Below, one piece after another: positions 40,715-49,794 of a DNA stretch of 64,000 nucleotides. The notes beneath the pieces are model-generated. The model was not told the DNA's origin and made no database searches. It was given only the letters and a program-made list of their open reading frames with translations. Both the position numbers and the translations under genes were made by a program. Source of the DNA: Amycolatopsis orientalis DSM 40040 = KCTC 9412 (GTDB taxonomy: Bacteria > Actinomycetota > Actinomycetes > Mycobacteriales > Pseudonocardiaceae); NCBI RefSeq assembly GCF_000478275.1, contig NZ_ASJB01000062.1:96344-160343 (forward strand), given 5' to 3'. Numbering within the stretch: the stretch's first letter is position 1; every line of letters starts with the position of its first letter.

Positions 40715-41811
40715 CTACCGGAATCGAACTCACCGAAGAGCTGTCCGTCCTCAATGGACTGACCGAGATCACCAGATTCGCCGGCGTCGGGACCGCGGTC
40801 TCCGAGACGTCCTATTCGCAGACCGAGCTGTTGGACATCCTCGACGTCGAGGATCCCAAGATCCGATCGGTCTTCCTGAACAGCGCGATCGACCGGCGTT
40901 TCCTCACCCTGCCACCGGAGAACCCCGGCGGGGGACGTCTGGCGGAACCGCAGGGCGACCTCCTCGACAAGCACAAGAAGATCGCCGTCGACATGGGCTG
41001 CCGCGCGCTCGAAGCGTGCCTGAAGTCGGCGGGGGCGACGCTTTCGGACCTGCGTCACCTGTGCTGCGTCACCTCGACCGGGTTCCTGACCCCCGGCCTG
41101 AGCGCGCTGATCATCCGCGAGATGGGCATCGACCCGCACTGCAGCCGCTCGGACATCGTGGGCATGGGCTGCAACGCCGGACTGAACGCGCTGAACGTGG
41201 TCTCCGGCTGGTCCGCGGCCCATCCGGGCGAACTCGGCGTCGTCCTGTGCAGCGAGGCGTGTTCCGCCGCCTACGCCCTGGACGGCACCATGCGGACCGC
41301 GGTGGTCAACAGCCTCTTCGGCGACGGCTCCGCGGCCCTCGCCGTCATCTCGGGCGACGGCCGGGTGGCCGGCCCGCGTGTCCTCAAGTTCGCGAGTTAC
41401 ATCATCACCGACGCGGTCGACGCGATGCGGTACGACTGGGACCGCGACCAGGACCGCTTCAGCTTCTTCCTCGACCCGCAGATCCCCTACGTGGTCGGTG
41501 CGCACGCCGAGATCGTCGTCGACCGGCTCCTGTCCGGGACGGGACTGCGCCGCAGCGACATCGGCCACTGGCTGGTGCATTCCGGCGGCAAGAAGGTGGT
41601 CGACGCCGTCGTCGTCAATCTGGGCCTGAGCAGGCACGACGTCCGGCACACCACCGGGGTGCTCCGTGACTACGGGAACCTGTCCAGCGGCTCCTTCCTC
41701 TTCTCCTACGAGCGACTGTCCGAAGAGGACGTCACCCGCCCCGGAGACTACGGCGTGCTCATGACCATGGGGCCCGGGTCCACGATCGAAATGGCGCTGA
41801 TCCAATGGTGA
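40711..41811 (+). CDS. dpgA: Type III polyketide synthase DpgA
   Basis: Chalcone synthase-like enzyme of 366 aa that condenses four malonyl-CoA into the precursor of 3,5-dihydroxyphenylacetyl-CoA. The nucleophile Cys in VGMGCNAGLNAL is at about residue 154. The catalytic His is in HWLVHSGGKKVVD and the Asn in DYGNLSSGSFLF. The start at ATG 40711 is favoured by an ATGA overlap with a small upstream ORF. ATG 40699 (MDVSMTTGIELTEE) is in frame and may be the one used in published annotations. First gene of the dpgABCD operon. Confidence 0.94.
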   Translation: MTTGIELTEELSVLNGLTEITRFAGVGTAVSETSYSQTELLDILDVEDPKIRSVFLNSAIDRRFLTLPPENPGGGRLAEPQGDLLDKHKKIAVDMGCRALEACLKSAGATLSDLRHLCCVTSTGFLTPGLSALIIREMGIDPHCSRSDIVGMGCNAGLNALNVVSGWSAAHPGELGVVLCSEACSAAYALDGTMRTAVVNSLFGDGSAALAVISGDGRVAGPRVLKFASYIITDAVDAMRYDWDRDQDRFSFFLDPQIPYVVGAHAEIVVDRLLSGTGLRRSDIGHWLVHSGGKKVVDAVVVNLGLSRHDVRHTTGVLRDYGNLSSGSFLFSYERLSEEDVTRPGDYGVLMTMGPGSTIEMALIQW

Positions 41812-41822
41812 GGCATGGCGAA

Positions 41823-42476
41823 ATGAACGGCGAACTTGTGCTGCGTCTCGACGGCGCCCGTCCGCTTTCCCCCGCGTCGGTCGAGGAGCTGAGCGCGCTC
41901 TGCGACCGCGCCGAGGACGACCGGGAAGCGGGTCCGGTCACCGTCCACGTCACGGGCGTCCCGTCGGCGGGATGGACCGCCGGGCTGACGGTCGGGCTGG
42001 TCTCCAAATGGGAACGGGTGGTGCGCCGGTTCGAGCGGCTCGGCAGGCTCACGATCGCCGTCGCGTCGGGCGAATGCGCCGGAACGGCCTTGGACCTCCT
42101 CCTCGCCGCCGACCTCCGGATCGTCACCCCGGGGACCCGGTTGCGGCTCGCCCCCGTCGGCGGTTCGACCTGGCCTGGGATGTCCGTGTACCGGCTCACC
42201 CAGCAAGCCGGTGCGGCGGGGATCCGGCGGGCCGTGCTGCTCGGAACCCCGATCGAGGTCGACCGCGCGCTCGCCCTCAACCTGGTCGACGAGGTGTCCG
42301 ACGATCCGGCGAAGACGCTGGCCGGACTGGCCGAGGCGGCCGCCGCCCTCGACGGCGCGGAGACCGCGATCCGCCGTCAGCTGATCTTCGAAGACGGCTC
42401 GACCACCTTCGAGGACGCGCTCGGCGCGCATCTGGCCGCCGCGGACCGGGCTTTGCGACGGGAAGCCACGTCGTGA
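41823..42476 (+). CDS. dpgB: DpgB, enoyl-CoA hydratase-like helper of DpgA
   Basis: Crotonase-superfamily protein of 217 aa that increases DpgA turnover and, with DpgD, helps dehydrate and aromatise the polyketide to 3,5-dihydroxyphenylacetyl-CoA. The crotonase core is weak: SGECAGTALDLLLAADLRIV and RLAPVGGSTWPG. ATG 41823 (MNGELVLRLDG) is chosen; ATG 41805 overlaps the dpgA end and is in frame. The stop overlaps the dpgC GTG. Confidence 0.92.
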   Translation: MNGELVLRLDGARPLSPASVEELSALCDRAEDDREAGPVTVHVTGVPSAGWTAGLTVGLVSKWERVVRRFERLGRLTIAVASGECAGTALDLLLAADLRIVTPGTRLRLAPVGGSTWPGMSVYRLTQQAGAAGIRRAVLLGTPIEVDRALALNLVDEVSDDPAKTLAGLAEAAAALDGAETAIRRQLIFEDGSTTFEDALGAHLAAADRALRREATS

Positions 42477-43777
42477 CCACGGATTCCCCGACGCTGTCGC
42501 TTTCGCCGGGGCTCGACCATCGAGCCCTGGCGAAGGCGGCACAGCGTGTCGACGAGCTGCTCGACGGGTTGCCGTCGCCCTCGGCCAGGACGCCCGCGCA
42601 GCGTGAGGCCGCGTCCTCGGCGCTGGACGAGATCAGGGCGGCGCGGACGGAGTACGTGGAAGCGCACGCCGAGGAGATCTACGACCGGCTCACCGACGGC
42701 CGCACCCGCTATCTACGCCTCGACGAACTCGTCCGGGCCGCCGCGTCGGCCTATCCCGGCCTGGTGCCCACGGAGGCGCAGATGGCGGCCGAGCGGTCCC
42801 GACGGCAGGCGGAGAAGGAAGGCCGTGAGATCGATCAGGGCATTTTCCTGCGCGGGATCCTGAGCGCGCCGAAAGCCGGGCCGCATCTGCTCGACGCCAT
42901 GCTCAGGCCCACCGCCAGGGCGCTGGAGCTGCTGCCGGAGTTCGTCGAGACCGGTGTGGTGCGGATGGAGGCCGCCTCCCTGGAGCGCCGTGACGGCGTC
43001 GCGTACCTGACCCTGTGCCGGGACGACTGCCTGAACGCCGAGGACGCCCAGCAGGTCGACGACATGGAGACCGCGGTCGATCTGGCGCTGCTCGACCCGG
43101 CCGTCCGGGTGGGGATGCTGCGGGGCGGCGTGATGAGCCATCCCCGGTACGCGGGGCGCCGGGTGTTCTGCGCGGGGATCAACCTCAAGAAGCTGAGTTC
43201 GGGCGACATCCCGCTCGTCGATTTCCTCCTGCGGCGGGAATTGGGCTATATCCACAAGATCGTGCGCGGGGTGGCCACGGACGGTTCGTGGCGAGCACGG
43301 GTGATCGACAAGCCCTGGCTGGCGGCCGTCGATTCCTTCGCCATCGGGGGCGGGGCCCAGCTCCTGCTGGTCTTCGACCACGTGGTGGCGGCGTCCGACG
43401 CCTATTTCTCCCTGCCCGCGGCGACCGAGGGGATCATTCCCGGCGCCGCGAACTACCGGCTTTCGCGGTTCACCGGGCCGCGGCTCGCCCGGCAGGTGAT
43501 CCTCGGCGGCCGCCGGATCACGGCGGACGAGCCGGACGCCCGGCTGCTCGTCGACCAGGTCGTCCCGCCGGAGGAGATGGACGCGGCGATCGAGAGCGCG
43601 CTCGCCGCCCTCGACGGCGACGCGGTGCGCGCCAACCGGCGCATGGTGAATCTCGCCGAGGAACCGCCGGACGGATTCCGCCGGTACATGGCCGAGTTCG
43701 CCCTGCAACAGGCTTTGCGCATCTACGGCGCCGACGTGATCGGCAAGGTCGGCGGCTTCGCGGCGGGGTCGCGATGA
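42473..43777 (+). CDS. dpgC: Cofactor-independent dioxygenase DpgC
   Basis: Crotonase-fold protein of 434 aa that oxidises 3,5-dihydroxyphenylacetyl-CoA to 3,5-dihydroxyphenylglyoxylate with O2 and no metal or cofactor (established for this enzyme). An N-terminal helical extension of about 200 residues precedes the crotonase core, where [16 protein letters not shown] and [18 protein letters not shown] form the oxyanion site. GTG start overlaps dpgB (GTGA), and the stop overlaps dpgD (ATGA). Product goes to HpgT. Confidence 0.95.
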
Positions 43778-44571
43778 GCGAAACCCGGGTGCGGTACGAG
43801 AAGAAGGACCACGTCGCCTACGTGACGATGGACCGGCCCGCCGTGCTGAACGCGATGGACCGGCGGATGCACGAGGAACTCGCCGGGATCTGGGACGACG
43901 TCGAGGCCGACGACGACGTCAGGGCGGTGGTGCTGACCGGCGCCGGGGACCGCGCGTTCTCCGTCGGGCAGGACCTCAAGGAACGCGCCCGGCTGAACGA
44001 ATCGGGCGTCGCGCCCACGACGTTCGGCAGCGGGGGACAGGCGGGACATCCCCGGCTGACGGACCGGTTCACGCTGTCCAAACCGGTGGTCGCCCGGGTG
44101 CGCGGGTACGCGCTGGGCGGCGGTTTCGAGCTGGTGCTCGCCTGCGACATCGTCATCGCCGCCGAGGACGCGGTCTTCGCGCTGCCGGAGGTCCGGCTCG
44201 GCCTGATCGCCGGGGCGGGAGGCGTGTTCCGGCTGCCCCGGCAGCTGCCGCAGAAGGTGGCGATGGGCTATCTGCTGACGGGGCGCCGGATGGACGCGGC
44301 CACGGCGCTGCGCCACGGGCTGGTCAACGAGGTCGTCCCGGCGGCCGAGCTGGACCAGTGCGTCGCGGACTGGACCGACAGCCTGGTGCGGGCCGCCCCG
44401 CTTTCGGTCCGCGCGATCAAGGAGGCCGCGTTGCGGTCGGTGGACCTTCCGCTCGAAGAAGCGTTCACGACGTCCTATCACTGGGAAGAGCGCCGACGCC
44501 GGAGCGCGGACGCGATCGAGGGTGTCCGTGCCTTCGCCGAAAAACGCGATCCGATATGGACGGGGCAGTGA
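43774..44571 (+). CDS. dpgD: DpgD, enoyl-CoA hydratase/isomerase
   Basis: Crotonase-family enzyme of 265 aa working with DpgA and DpgB in forming 3,5-dihydroxyphenylacetyl-CoA. Core motifs are [35 protein letters not shown] and [13 protein letters not shown], with the catalytic acids in the last two. It ends with [12 protein letters not shown], a common crotonase C-terminus. Coupled to dpgC by ATGA. A strong hairpin follows at 44631. Confidence 0.93.
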
Positions 44572-44630
44572 ACCTTTCGTGAGGCCCAGGCTCGGGGGCT
44601 GAAGGGGCCTTTCCTCTCATCTCACGCGGC

Positions 44631-44673
44631 GAAGGGCGCTTTCCCCGCATCGGATGCGGGGAAAGCGCCCTTC
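44631..44673 (+). terminator. Terminator-like hairpin after dpgD
   Basis: The 20-nt arms GAAGGGCGCTTTCCCCGCAT and their exact complement flank a 3-nt CGG loop. It begins about 60 nt after the dpgD stop and separates it from the DAHP synthase gene. No U-tract is visible. Confidence 0.8.
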
Positions 44674-44869
44674 AGCGCGAACCAGGATGAAAAGGCTCAT
44701 GGGTGACTGCCCGAAGTAGGGCGACACTGGACACGGCCTTTTCCGATATTTTGAGTGCTGGATGACCCGGTAATCCCGGAATCGAAAGTCCGTTGTGGCT
44801 TTCCACGCTCCTTCTTCGTCGTTCACCCGAGACCGCCGGCCGGGCCGGCAGAAACCTTGGATATCTGTG
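44674..44869. promoter_or_regulatory. Probable promoter region of the DAHP synthase gene
   Basis: The region holds no gene. TTTTCCGATATTTTGAGTG (about 44743-44761) is markedly AT-rich for this genome and may contain a promoter. No clear operator was recognised. The ribosome-binding site before 44870 is weak. Confidence 0.35.
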
Positions 44870-45961
44870 ATGACAACCATTGCCGCTGTCGATCTCGACA
44901 ACCAGCGCATCGACCGGATGGTCCCCTTGGTCACTCCCGCCCTCCTGCACCACGAACTCCCGCTCAGCGCCACCGCGGCCGACACGGTGCGGGAAGGCCG
45001 CGAAACCGTCGTCCGCGTCCTCAACGGTGAGGACGACCGGCTGATCGTGATCGCCGGGCCCTGTTCCATCCACGACCCCGCCGCGGCACTCGAGTACGCC
45101 GACCGACTCGCCGCCATCGGCGCCCGGTTCGTCGACGACCTCGTGATCGTCATGCGCGTGTACTTCGAAAAGCCGCGGACGGTCGGCGGCTGGAAGGGGC
45201 TCATCAACGATCCCCATCTCGACGGCAGCGGCGACGTCAACCACGGGTTGCGCATCGCCAGGGATCTCCTTCTCGAACTCGCGGAAGGCGGCCTGCCCAC
45301 GGCGAGCGAATGGCTCGACACCACCATTCCGGCCTACCTCGCCGACACCGTCTCCTGGGGCGCGATCGGCGCCCGCACCGTCGAAAGCCAGAACCACCGC
45401 ATGCTCGCCAGCGGACTGTCGATGCCCGTCGGCTTCAAGAACCGCCGTGACGGCGATGTCACCGTCGCGGTCGACGCGATCCGTGCCGCCGAGGCACGTC
45501 ATGTGGTGCCCGGCGTCGACCCCAGCGGCCTGCCCGCGATCCTGCACACCGTCGGCAACCCCGACTGTCATCTCGTGCTGCGCGGCGGGAACAGCGCGCC
45601 CAACCACTACCCCGCCTCGGTCCGCGCGGCGCTCGCCACGCTCCAGAACGCCGGGCTGACCCGCCGGGTCGTGATCGACGCCAGCCACGACAACAGCCGG
45701 AAGGACCACCTCCAGCAGCCCGTCGTCGCCGAGCAGATCGCCCAGCAGATCAGGACCGGCCAGCGCGGGATCGCCGGTGTCATGCTGGAGTCCAACCTCA
45801 AGGCGGGCCGCCAGGACCTGCACCCCGACCAGCCGCTCACCTACGGCCAGTCGATCACCGACGCCTGTATCGACATCGCCGCCACCCAGAACGTGCTCCA
45901 GACCCTCGCCACGGCGACCGCCGCCCGCCGCCGCAGCGGCAAGCGGGCGGACGACCGGTAG
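44870..45961 (+). CDS. dahp: 3-Deoxy-D-arabino-heptulosonate 7-phosphate (DAHP) synthase
   Basis: Type I (AroFGH-like) DAHP synthase of 363 aa, the entry enzyme of the shikimate pathway, which condenses phosphoenolpyruvate and erythrose 4-phosphate. Motifs: VIAGPCSIHDPAAALEYADR, MRVYFEKPRTVGGWKGLIND, WGAIGARTVESQNHR and VMLESNLKAGRQ. As the last cluster gene it supplies extra aromatic precursors for Hpg and beta-hydroxytyrosine. ATG 44870 gives MTTIAAVDLDNQ; an upstream in-frame start at 44795 lacks support. It ends 6 nt from the convergent aldo/keto reductase gene. Confidence 0.93.
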   Translation: MTTIAAVDLDNQRIDRMVPLVTPALLHHELPLSATAADTVREGRETVVRVLNGEDDRLIVIAGPCSIHDPAAALEYADRLAAIGARFVDDLVIVMRVYFEKPRTVGGWKGLINDPHLDGSGDVNHGLRIARDLLLELAEGGLPTASEWLDTTIPAYLADTVSWGAIGARTVESQNHRMLASGLSMPVGFKNRRDGDVTVAVDAIRAAEARHVVPGVDPSGLPAILHTVGNPDCHLVLRGGNSAPNHYPASVRAALATLQNAGLTRRVVIDASHDNSRKDHLQQPVVAEQIAQQIRTGQRGIAGVMLESNLKAGRQDLHPDQPLTYGQSITDACIDIAATQNVLQTLATATAARRRSGKRADDR

Positions 45962-45967
45962 CGGGCC

Positions 45968-46885
45968 TCAGGTCCCGACGGCGTCGAGCAGCGCCAGCTC
46001 GTCCTCGCCGAGCCGGAGCGCGCCCGCCGCGACGTTCTCCTCCAGGTGGGCGGGGTCTCCGGTGCCGGGGATGGCGAGGACGTGCTCGCCGCGGTGCAGC
46101 GTCCAGGCGAGCCGGATCTGGGCCGGGGTCGCGCCGTGCGCGGCGGCCACCCTGGCGACTTCGGCCTCGCCGGGAACGGTGTCGCCCGTTTGCGGGGTGG
46201 CACCGGGAACCTCGGTCGTGACGGCGAAGAAGGGCACGAACGCGATGCCGTGCTCGGCGCACAGGGCGAGCAGGGCGTCGTCCTGCCGGTCGGTCAGGCC
46301 GTACCGGTTCTGCACGCAGACCACTGGCGCGATCGCCATGGCCTCGGTCAGCTGGTCGGCCCCGACGTTGGAGACGCCGAGGTGCCGGATCAGCCCGGCC
46401 TCGCGCAGGTCCGCGAGCACGCCGAAGTGTTCGGCCAGCGAACCGGGTTCCTTGCCCATCGCGGCGCCCCAGCGCAGGTTGACGACGTCGAGGTGGTCGA
46501 GGCCGAGCTGGCGGATGTTCTCCTCGACCTGCCCGCGGAGCCGGTCGGGCCGCGCGAACGCGAACTCGCCGTCGCGGTCACGGCCGGGGCCGACCTTCGT
46601 GGTGATCACCAGGTTTTCGGGGTAGGGCTGGAGCGCGGTGCTGATCAGCTCGTTCGCCGAACGCGTGGCGGTGAAGTAGAACGACGCGGTGTCGATATGG
46701 TCGACGCCGAGTTCGATCGCGCGGCGCAGGACGGCGATCGCGCCGTCGCGGCTCTTGGGTTTCTCGTCCCAGGGCATCCCGGTCAACCGCATCGCGCCGA
46801 GCCCGAGGCGGTTGACGGTGAGGTCGCCGAGCCGCCAGGTGCCGGCGGCGTCGGCGGACGGTGCGGTGTCGTGAAGGTTCGTCAT
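45968..46885 (-). CDS. Aldo/keto reductase family oxidoreductase
   Basis: TIM-barrel NADPH oxidoreductase of 305 aa, substrate unknown. The tetrad is partly visible: Asp in DHIDTASFYF, Tyr in SFYF and Lys in VITTKVG. The His position reads LRW (HLDVVNLRW), so the usual His appears replaced by Arg, as in some subfamilies. The C-terminal IPGTGDPAHLEENVAA binds NADPH. The first gene outside the cluster, divergent from the regulator at 46980 with 94 nt between. Confidence 0.88.
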   Translation of the reverse strand: MTNLHDTAPSADAAGTWRLGDLTVNRLGLGAMRLTGMPWDEKPKSRDGAIAVLRRAIELGVDHIDTASFYFTATRSANELISTALQPYPENLVITTKVGPGRDRDGEFAFARPDRLRGQVEENIRQLGLDHLDVVNLRWGAAMGKEPGSLAEHFGVLADLREAGLIRHLGVSNVGADQLTEAMAIAPVVCVQNRYGLTDRQDDALLALCAEHGIAFVPFFAVTTEVPGATPQTGDTVPGEAEVARVAAAHGATPAQIRLAWTLHRGEHVLAIPGTGDPAHLEENVAAGALRLGEDELALLDAVGT

Positions 46886-46979
46886 GCCGACCAGAGTCGT
46901 GACGGGGAAGCCGGAAGTCAGGAAATGGCAACAAGCTGCCACCTGGTCGCGGACGACGATGCTGGGGCAGTATCGGGGT

Positions 46980-47657
46980 ATGCGGACGAATGACGGCCTC
47001 ACTCGGGCGGGCGACGCGGTCACAGTCGTGCAAGGCGAGGAAGAGCTGTTCCGGCGGGTGGGGCATCTGTTCGCCACCGTGACCGACCTCGCATGCGCCG
47101 CCAACGACCTCGCGACCTGGGTGGCCGATCGCCGGTCGGACGAGGTCCCCGAGCCGGCGGAACGCCGTGCGGGTGACCTGCGGATCCGCAAGATCTACCG
47201 GTCCGGCGTGCTGCTCGATTCGGTGTCCGCGCAGGAACTCGCGCGGCGGCGTGACCGGTTCGGCGCGCAGATCCGCATCACCACCGAGGACCTCAACGAG
47301 ACGATCATCATGGACGGCAGGGTGGTGATCCTGGCCGGTGACCTCATCGCGGGGCAACGCGGCTACAGCGTCATCACCCAGCCGGAAACCGTTCAGGGCG
47401 TGATTTCGCTGTACGAGACGGCCTGGCGATCGGCCACTGATCTCGCCGTCTTCGACGCGCGCGTCTCCGAAATCCGTCAGCTCGCGCCCGCGGTGCTGGA
47501 CCTGCTCGGCAGCGGCGTCAAGGACGAAGCCGCCGCGCGGTCCCTCGGCCTCGGCGTGCGCACCTACCGGCGCCGGGTCGCCGAACTGATGGCCGCGCTG
47601 GGCGCCGAATCGCGGTTCCAGGCGGGCGTCCGGGCACGGGAACTGGGCCTGGTCTAG
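46980..47657 (+). CDS. LuxR-type HTH transcriptional regulator
   Basis: Protein of 225 aa with a C-terminal LuxR-like helix-turn-helix (VKDEAAARSLGLGVRTYRRR, then VAELMAALGAESR). The N-terminal part, including RRFGAQIRITTEDLNE and VVILAGDLIAGQRGYSV, looks like a sensor region rather than a receiver, with no phospho-Asp motif. It lacks a clear ribosome-binding site. Placed divergently from the aldo/keto reductase, it may control that gene. A palindrome ends the transcript at 47671. Confidence 0.82.
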   Translation: MRTNDGLTRAGDAVTVVQGEEELFRRVGHLFATVTDLACAANDLATWVADRRSDEVPEPAERRAGDLRIRKIYRSGVLLDSVSAQELARRRDRFGAQIRITTEDLNETIIMDGRVVILAGDLIAGQRGYSVITQPETVQGVISLYETAWRSATDLAVFDARVSEIRQLAPAVLDLLGSGVKDEAAARSLGLGVRTYRRRVAELMAALGAESRFQAGVRARELGLV

Positions 47658-47670
47658 GCCGCAAGTCGGG

Positions 47671-47714
47671 TCGTGAGTGGTAATGACGGTTAGAACCGTC
47701 ATTACCACTCACGA
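47671..47714 (+). terminator. 44-nt perfect palindrome between convergent genes
   Basis: The 21-nt arms, starting TCGTGAGTGGTAATGACGGT, pair perfectly around AG. It sits between the stops of the regulator (47657) and the protease (47720), so it could serve as a bidirectional terminator. It belongs to the GGTCGTGAGTG family also found at 17124, 17303, 28331 and 49455. Confidence 0.8.
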
Positions 47715-47719
47715 GTCCG

Positions 47720-49180
47720 TCAGCCGTTCGGAGCCGTGATGACCGCGAACTTCGAGCCCTGACTGGCGATCCGCTCGCTGAGATCGGTGGTGATCGTCTC
47801 GATCGGCGCGTAGTTGTTCAGTTCCCCGGCCTGGCACGGGCCCGACCGGGACTGCTGGTTGCCGATCAGGATGCCCAGCGCCGTGTGATCGGCCTGGCTG
47901 AACAGCGGTCCGCCGCTGTCGCCGGGACGGGCGCACAGATCGGTGTTGATGCCGACGTCCGTGGACAGGACACGGCCGCACCGGGTGCCGACGAGGTAGC
48001 CCGCGCCCGCGCCGCTGTCGACGGAATCGGGGTAGTTCACCGCGCTCGACGCCGTCCCGCTGGCGCAGACGACCCAGCCCGCCTTGATCTCGGCGAGCTT
48101 GTGGGTGCCGGTGATGTACTCGTCCACCGACGTGGCCTGCCGGCCGCACGGGGTGTCACTGTTGCTGTCCATGCCACCGTTGCGGCAGTACTTCAGCACC
48201 CGGTTGCGCCCCGTCTGGCCTTCGAGCCATTTCGTGGCGGCCGCGTCGTTCACGTACGGCAGCGCCGCGTAGTCGTACGGATAGGAACTCTTCTCGATAC
48301 CGTGCTGCTGTACGACATCGTTGCCGTTGTGCTGGGTCGGCGTGTTGTTGGTCTTGGTCCGCATGCAGTGACCGGCGGTCAGGACCCAGCCCTTGCCGGG
48401 GAAACCGCCCCCGGTGGACCGCAGGTTGAAGGCACTCGTGCAGCCGCCCCAGGTGCCGTCGTCCCGCTTCATGTCCAGCCGGAGACCACCCCGCATGGGG
48501 CCGTAATTGCTGCAGTAGAGCGGATGACAGAAACCGAGGTCCACATTCGGCGTGGACAGCGCGTTCGGATTCGCCAGCACACGGGAGACGACCATGCCGG
48601 ATTCCGCCGCCGTCGCCCGGCGCGCGGTGTCCGTTTCGGAGGCCGCGCGCGTGGACACTCGTTCCTGCGCCACCCAAGCACGTTCCCACAGCACGACGCG
48701 GTTCTCGGACTCACTCACCGCCGGCAGGTAGACCGCTTCCGGCCCCGCACCGACCTTCGCCGCGACGCGTTCCTTCGCCGCCGTCAGCTGCCGCAACGAA
48801 TGCTGGACCCGCTGCGTACGGACGCCGGACCGGTCGGGCATCGCCTTCAGATACGGCTCGGCCGCCGCCGGTTCGGTCATGGCCACCACGAGCTGACCCT
48901 TGCCCTGGTCGAGCCACATACCCCCGTACTCCGCGCCGCGATCACGGCTCAGCAGCTCGTCCAGTTTGACGCCGTCCGTCTGCAATTCCAAGCGACGTAA
49001 CGCTTCCTGCTCGTCCACCTGGTAGGTCCGGACGAGGTACTGCACCGATTCCCGCACCGCGGCGGGGTCGAGCGAGATATGGAACGACGGCACGGTTTCG
49101 GCCGACGCGGGGCCGCCCAGCGCGGTCGTCGCCGCCAGAACCGCAACGGCCAGTGCCCCCAGCCTTCTAGCTCTCCGCAC
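47720..49180 (-). CDS. Secreted trypsin-like serine protease (S1 family)
   Basis: Preproprotein of 486 aa. A signal peptide (RRARRLGALAVAVLAATTAL, cut after about residue 27) is followed by a propeptide of about 170 residues and a chymotrypsin-fold domain. Catalytic triad: His271 (LTAGHC), Asp303 (YPYDYAAL) and Ser422 (RPGDSGGPL). Several Cys pairs suggest disulfides. It resembles the streptogrisin/alpha-lytic protease class of actinobacteria. GTG 49180 has GAGGAG on the minus strand at about 49186-49191. It probably acts outside the cell; no link to the antibiotic cluster is evident. Confidence 0.9.
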   Translation of the reverse strand: MRRARRLGALAVAVLAATTALGGPASAETVPSFHISLDPAAVRESVQYLVRTYQVDEQEALRRLELQTDGVKLDELLSRDRGAEYGGMWLDQGKGQLVVAMTEPAAAEPYLKAMPDRSGVRTQRVQHSLRQLTAAKERVAAKVGAGPEAVYLPAVSESENRVVLWERAWVAQERVSTRAASETDTARRATAAESGMVVSRVLANPNALSTPNVDLGFCHPLYCSNYGPMRGGLRLDMKRDDGTWGGCTSAFNLRSTGGGFPGKGWVLTAGHCMRTKTNNTPTQHNGNDVVQQHGIEKSSYPYDYAALPYVNDAAATKWLEGQTGRNRVLKYCRNGGMDSNSDTPCGRQATSVDEYITGTHKLAEIKAGWVVCASGTASSAVNYPDSVDSGAGAGYLVGTRCGRVLSTDVGINTDLCARPGDSGGPLFSQADHTALGILIGNQQSRSGPCQAGELNNYAPIETITTDLSERIASQGSKFAVITAPNG

Positions 49181-49298
49181 GAGATCTCCTCACCTGTCGG
49201 GGACTTCGTGACCATTCAACCGGAGTACACCCGGCGAAGGGGCGGTTTTCCCGGGACATTTAAGCGGAAGGCAGACGTGGCGCGATCGGCTCACTGCC

Positions 49299-49345
49299 GT
49301 GAAGGTCCCCTTGCCTACCCTCAAGGTAGTGAAGGAGGCCTTCAC
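49299..49345 (+). repeat. 47-nt palindrome, GTGAAGG...TTCAC family, copy 3
   Basis: The outer arms GTGAAGG and CCTTCAC and inner CTACC and GGTAG pair around CTCAA. It has the same length as the copies at 15721 and 17013, and the strongest match is to 17013. Confidence 0.6.
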
Positions 49346-49387
49346 CACTTGGCGACCTACGTGGGACTCCCTCACGAGACCGGGGCC

Positions 49388-49443
49388 TGTCCACAAAGGA
49401 CAGTTTTCGGCGACTCGGCGTCCGGTTGATGCCTGAATGCACG
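49388..49443 (+). repeat. 56-bp direct repeat, copy 1 (copy 2 at 49673-49728)
   Basis: Both copies begin with the small palindrome TGTCCACAAAGGACA and end GATGCCTG(A/T)ATGCACG, with GGCGTCCG in between. Copy 2 differs by about ten substitutions and has the same length. Confidence 0.7.
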
Positions 49444-49445
49444 TT

Positions 49446-49609
49446 CCCGAACGGGGTCGTGAGTGGTAAAGAGCGTTCTAACGCTCCTTGCCACTCACGA
49501 CCACCCCGCGAAACCGCACAAACGACCCAAGCCGGACACTTGTCTTCAGGAGAGTGTCTCTCGGAGCCGCGGCCCGGCTTCTGCCAGCCAGTCCGGACGC
49601 TCGCCGGGG
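49446..49609 (+). repeat. Long intergenic repeat, copy outside the cluster (pair of 17115-17288)
   Basis: It includes a 48-nt palindrome at 49455-49502, with two mismatches in the arms, then the same ordered blocks as 17172-17288 (CGCGAAACC, GTGTCTCT, GAGCCGCG, CCCGGCTTC, GTCCGGAC). Confidence 0.75.
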
Positions 49610-49672
49610 CACGACATCTTTGCCTCACTCCTCAAATAACGGCGGGCATGGGAGTCCCGAATGAAGCGAAAA

Positions 49673-49728
49673 TGTCCACAAAGGACAATTCCCTGCGCCT
49701 AGGCGTCCGATTGATGCCTGTATGCACG
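49673..49728 (+). repeat. 56-bp direct repeat, copy 2
   Basis: Pairs with 49388-49443. It starts with the same TGTCCACAAAGGACA palindrome and ends TGTATGCACG. Confidence 0.7.
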
Positions 49729-49794
49729 GTCACGACCATCTCGCGGAGCCATCGCTCGGCCGCCGTCAGCCAGGCCGAACCCACTTGGACACCG

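Larger units (their letters stand above)
49181..49794. other. Gene-free 614-bp repeat-rich region
   Basis: No gene is supported on either strand. It holds a GTGAAGG palindrome (49299-49345), a GGTCGTGAGTG palindrome (49455-49502), a copy of the cluster repeat (49446-49609) and a 56-bp direct repeat at 49388-49443 and 49673-49728. It separates the protease gene from a decayed transporter gene. Confidence 0.75.
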
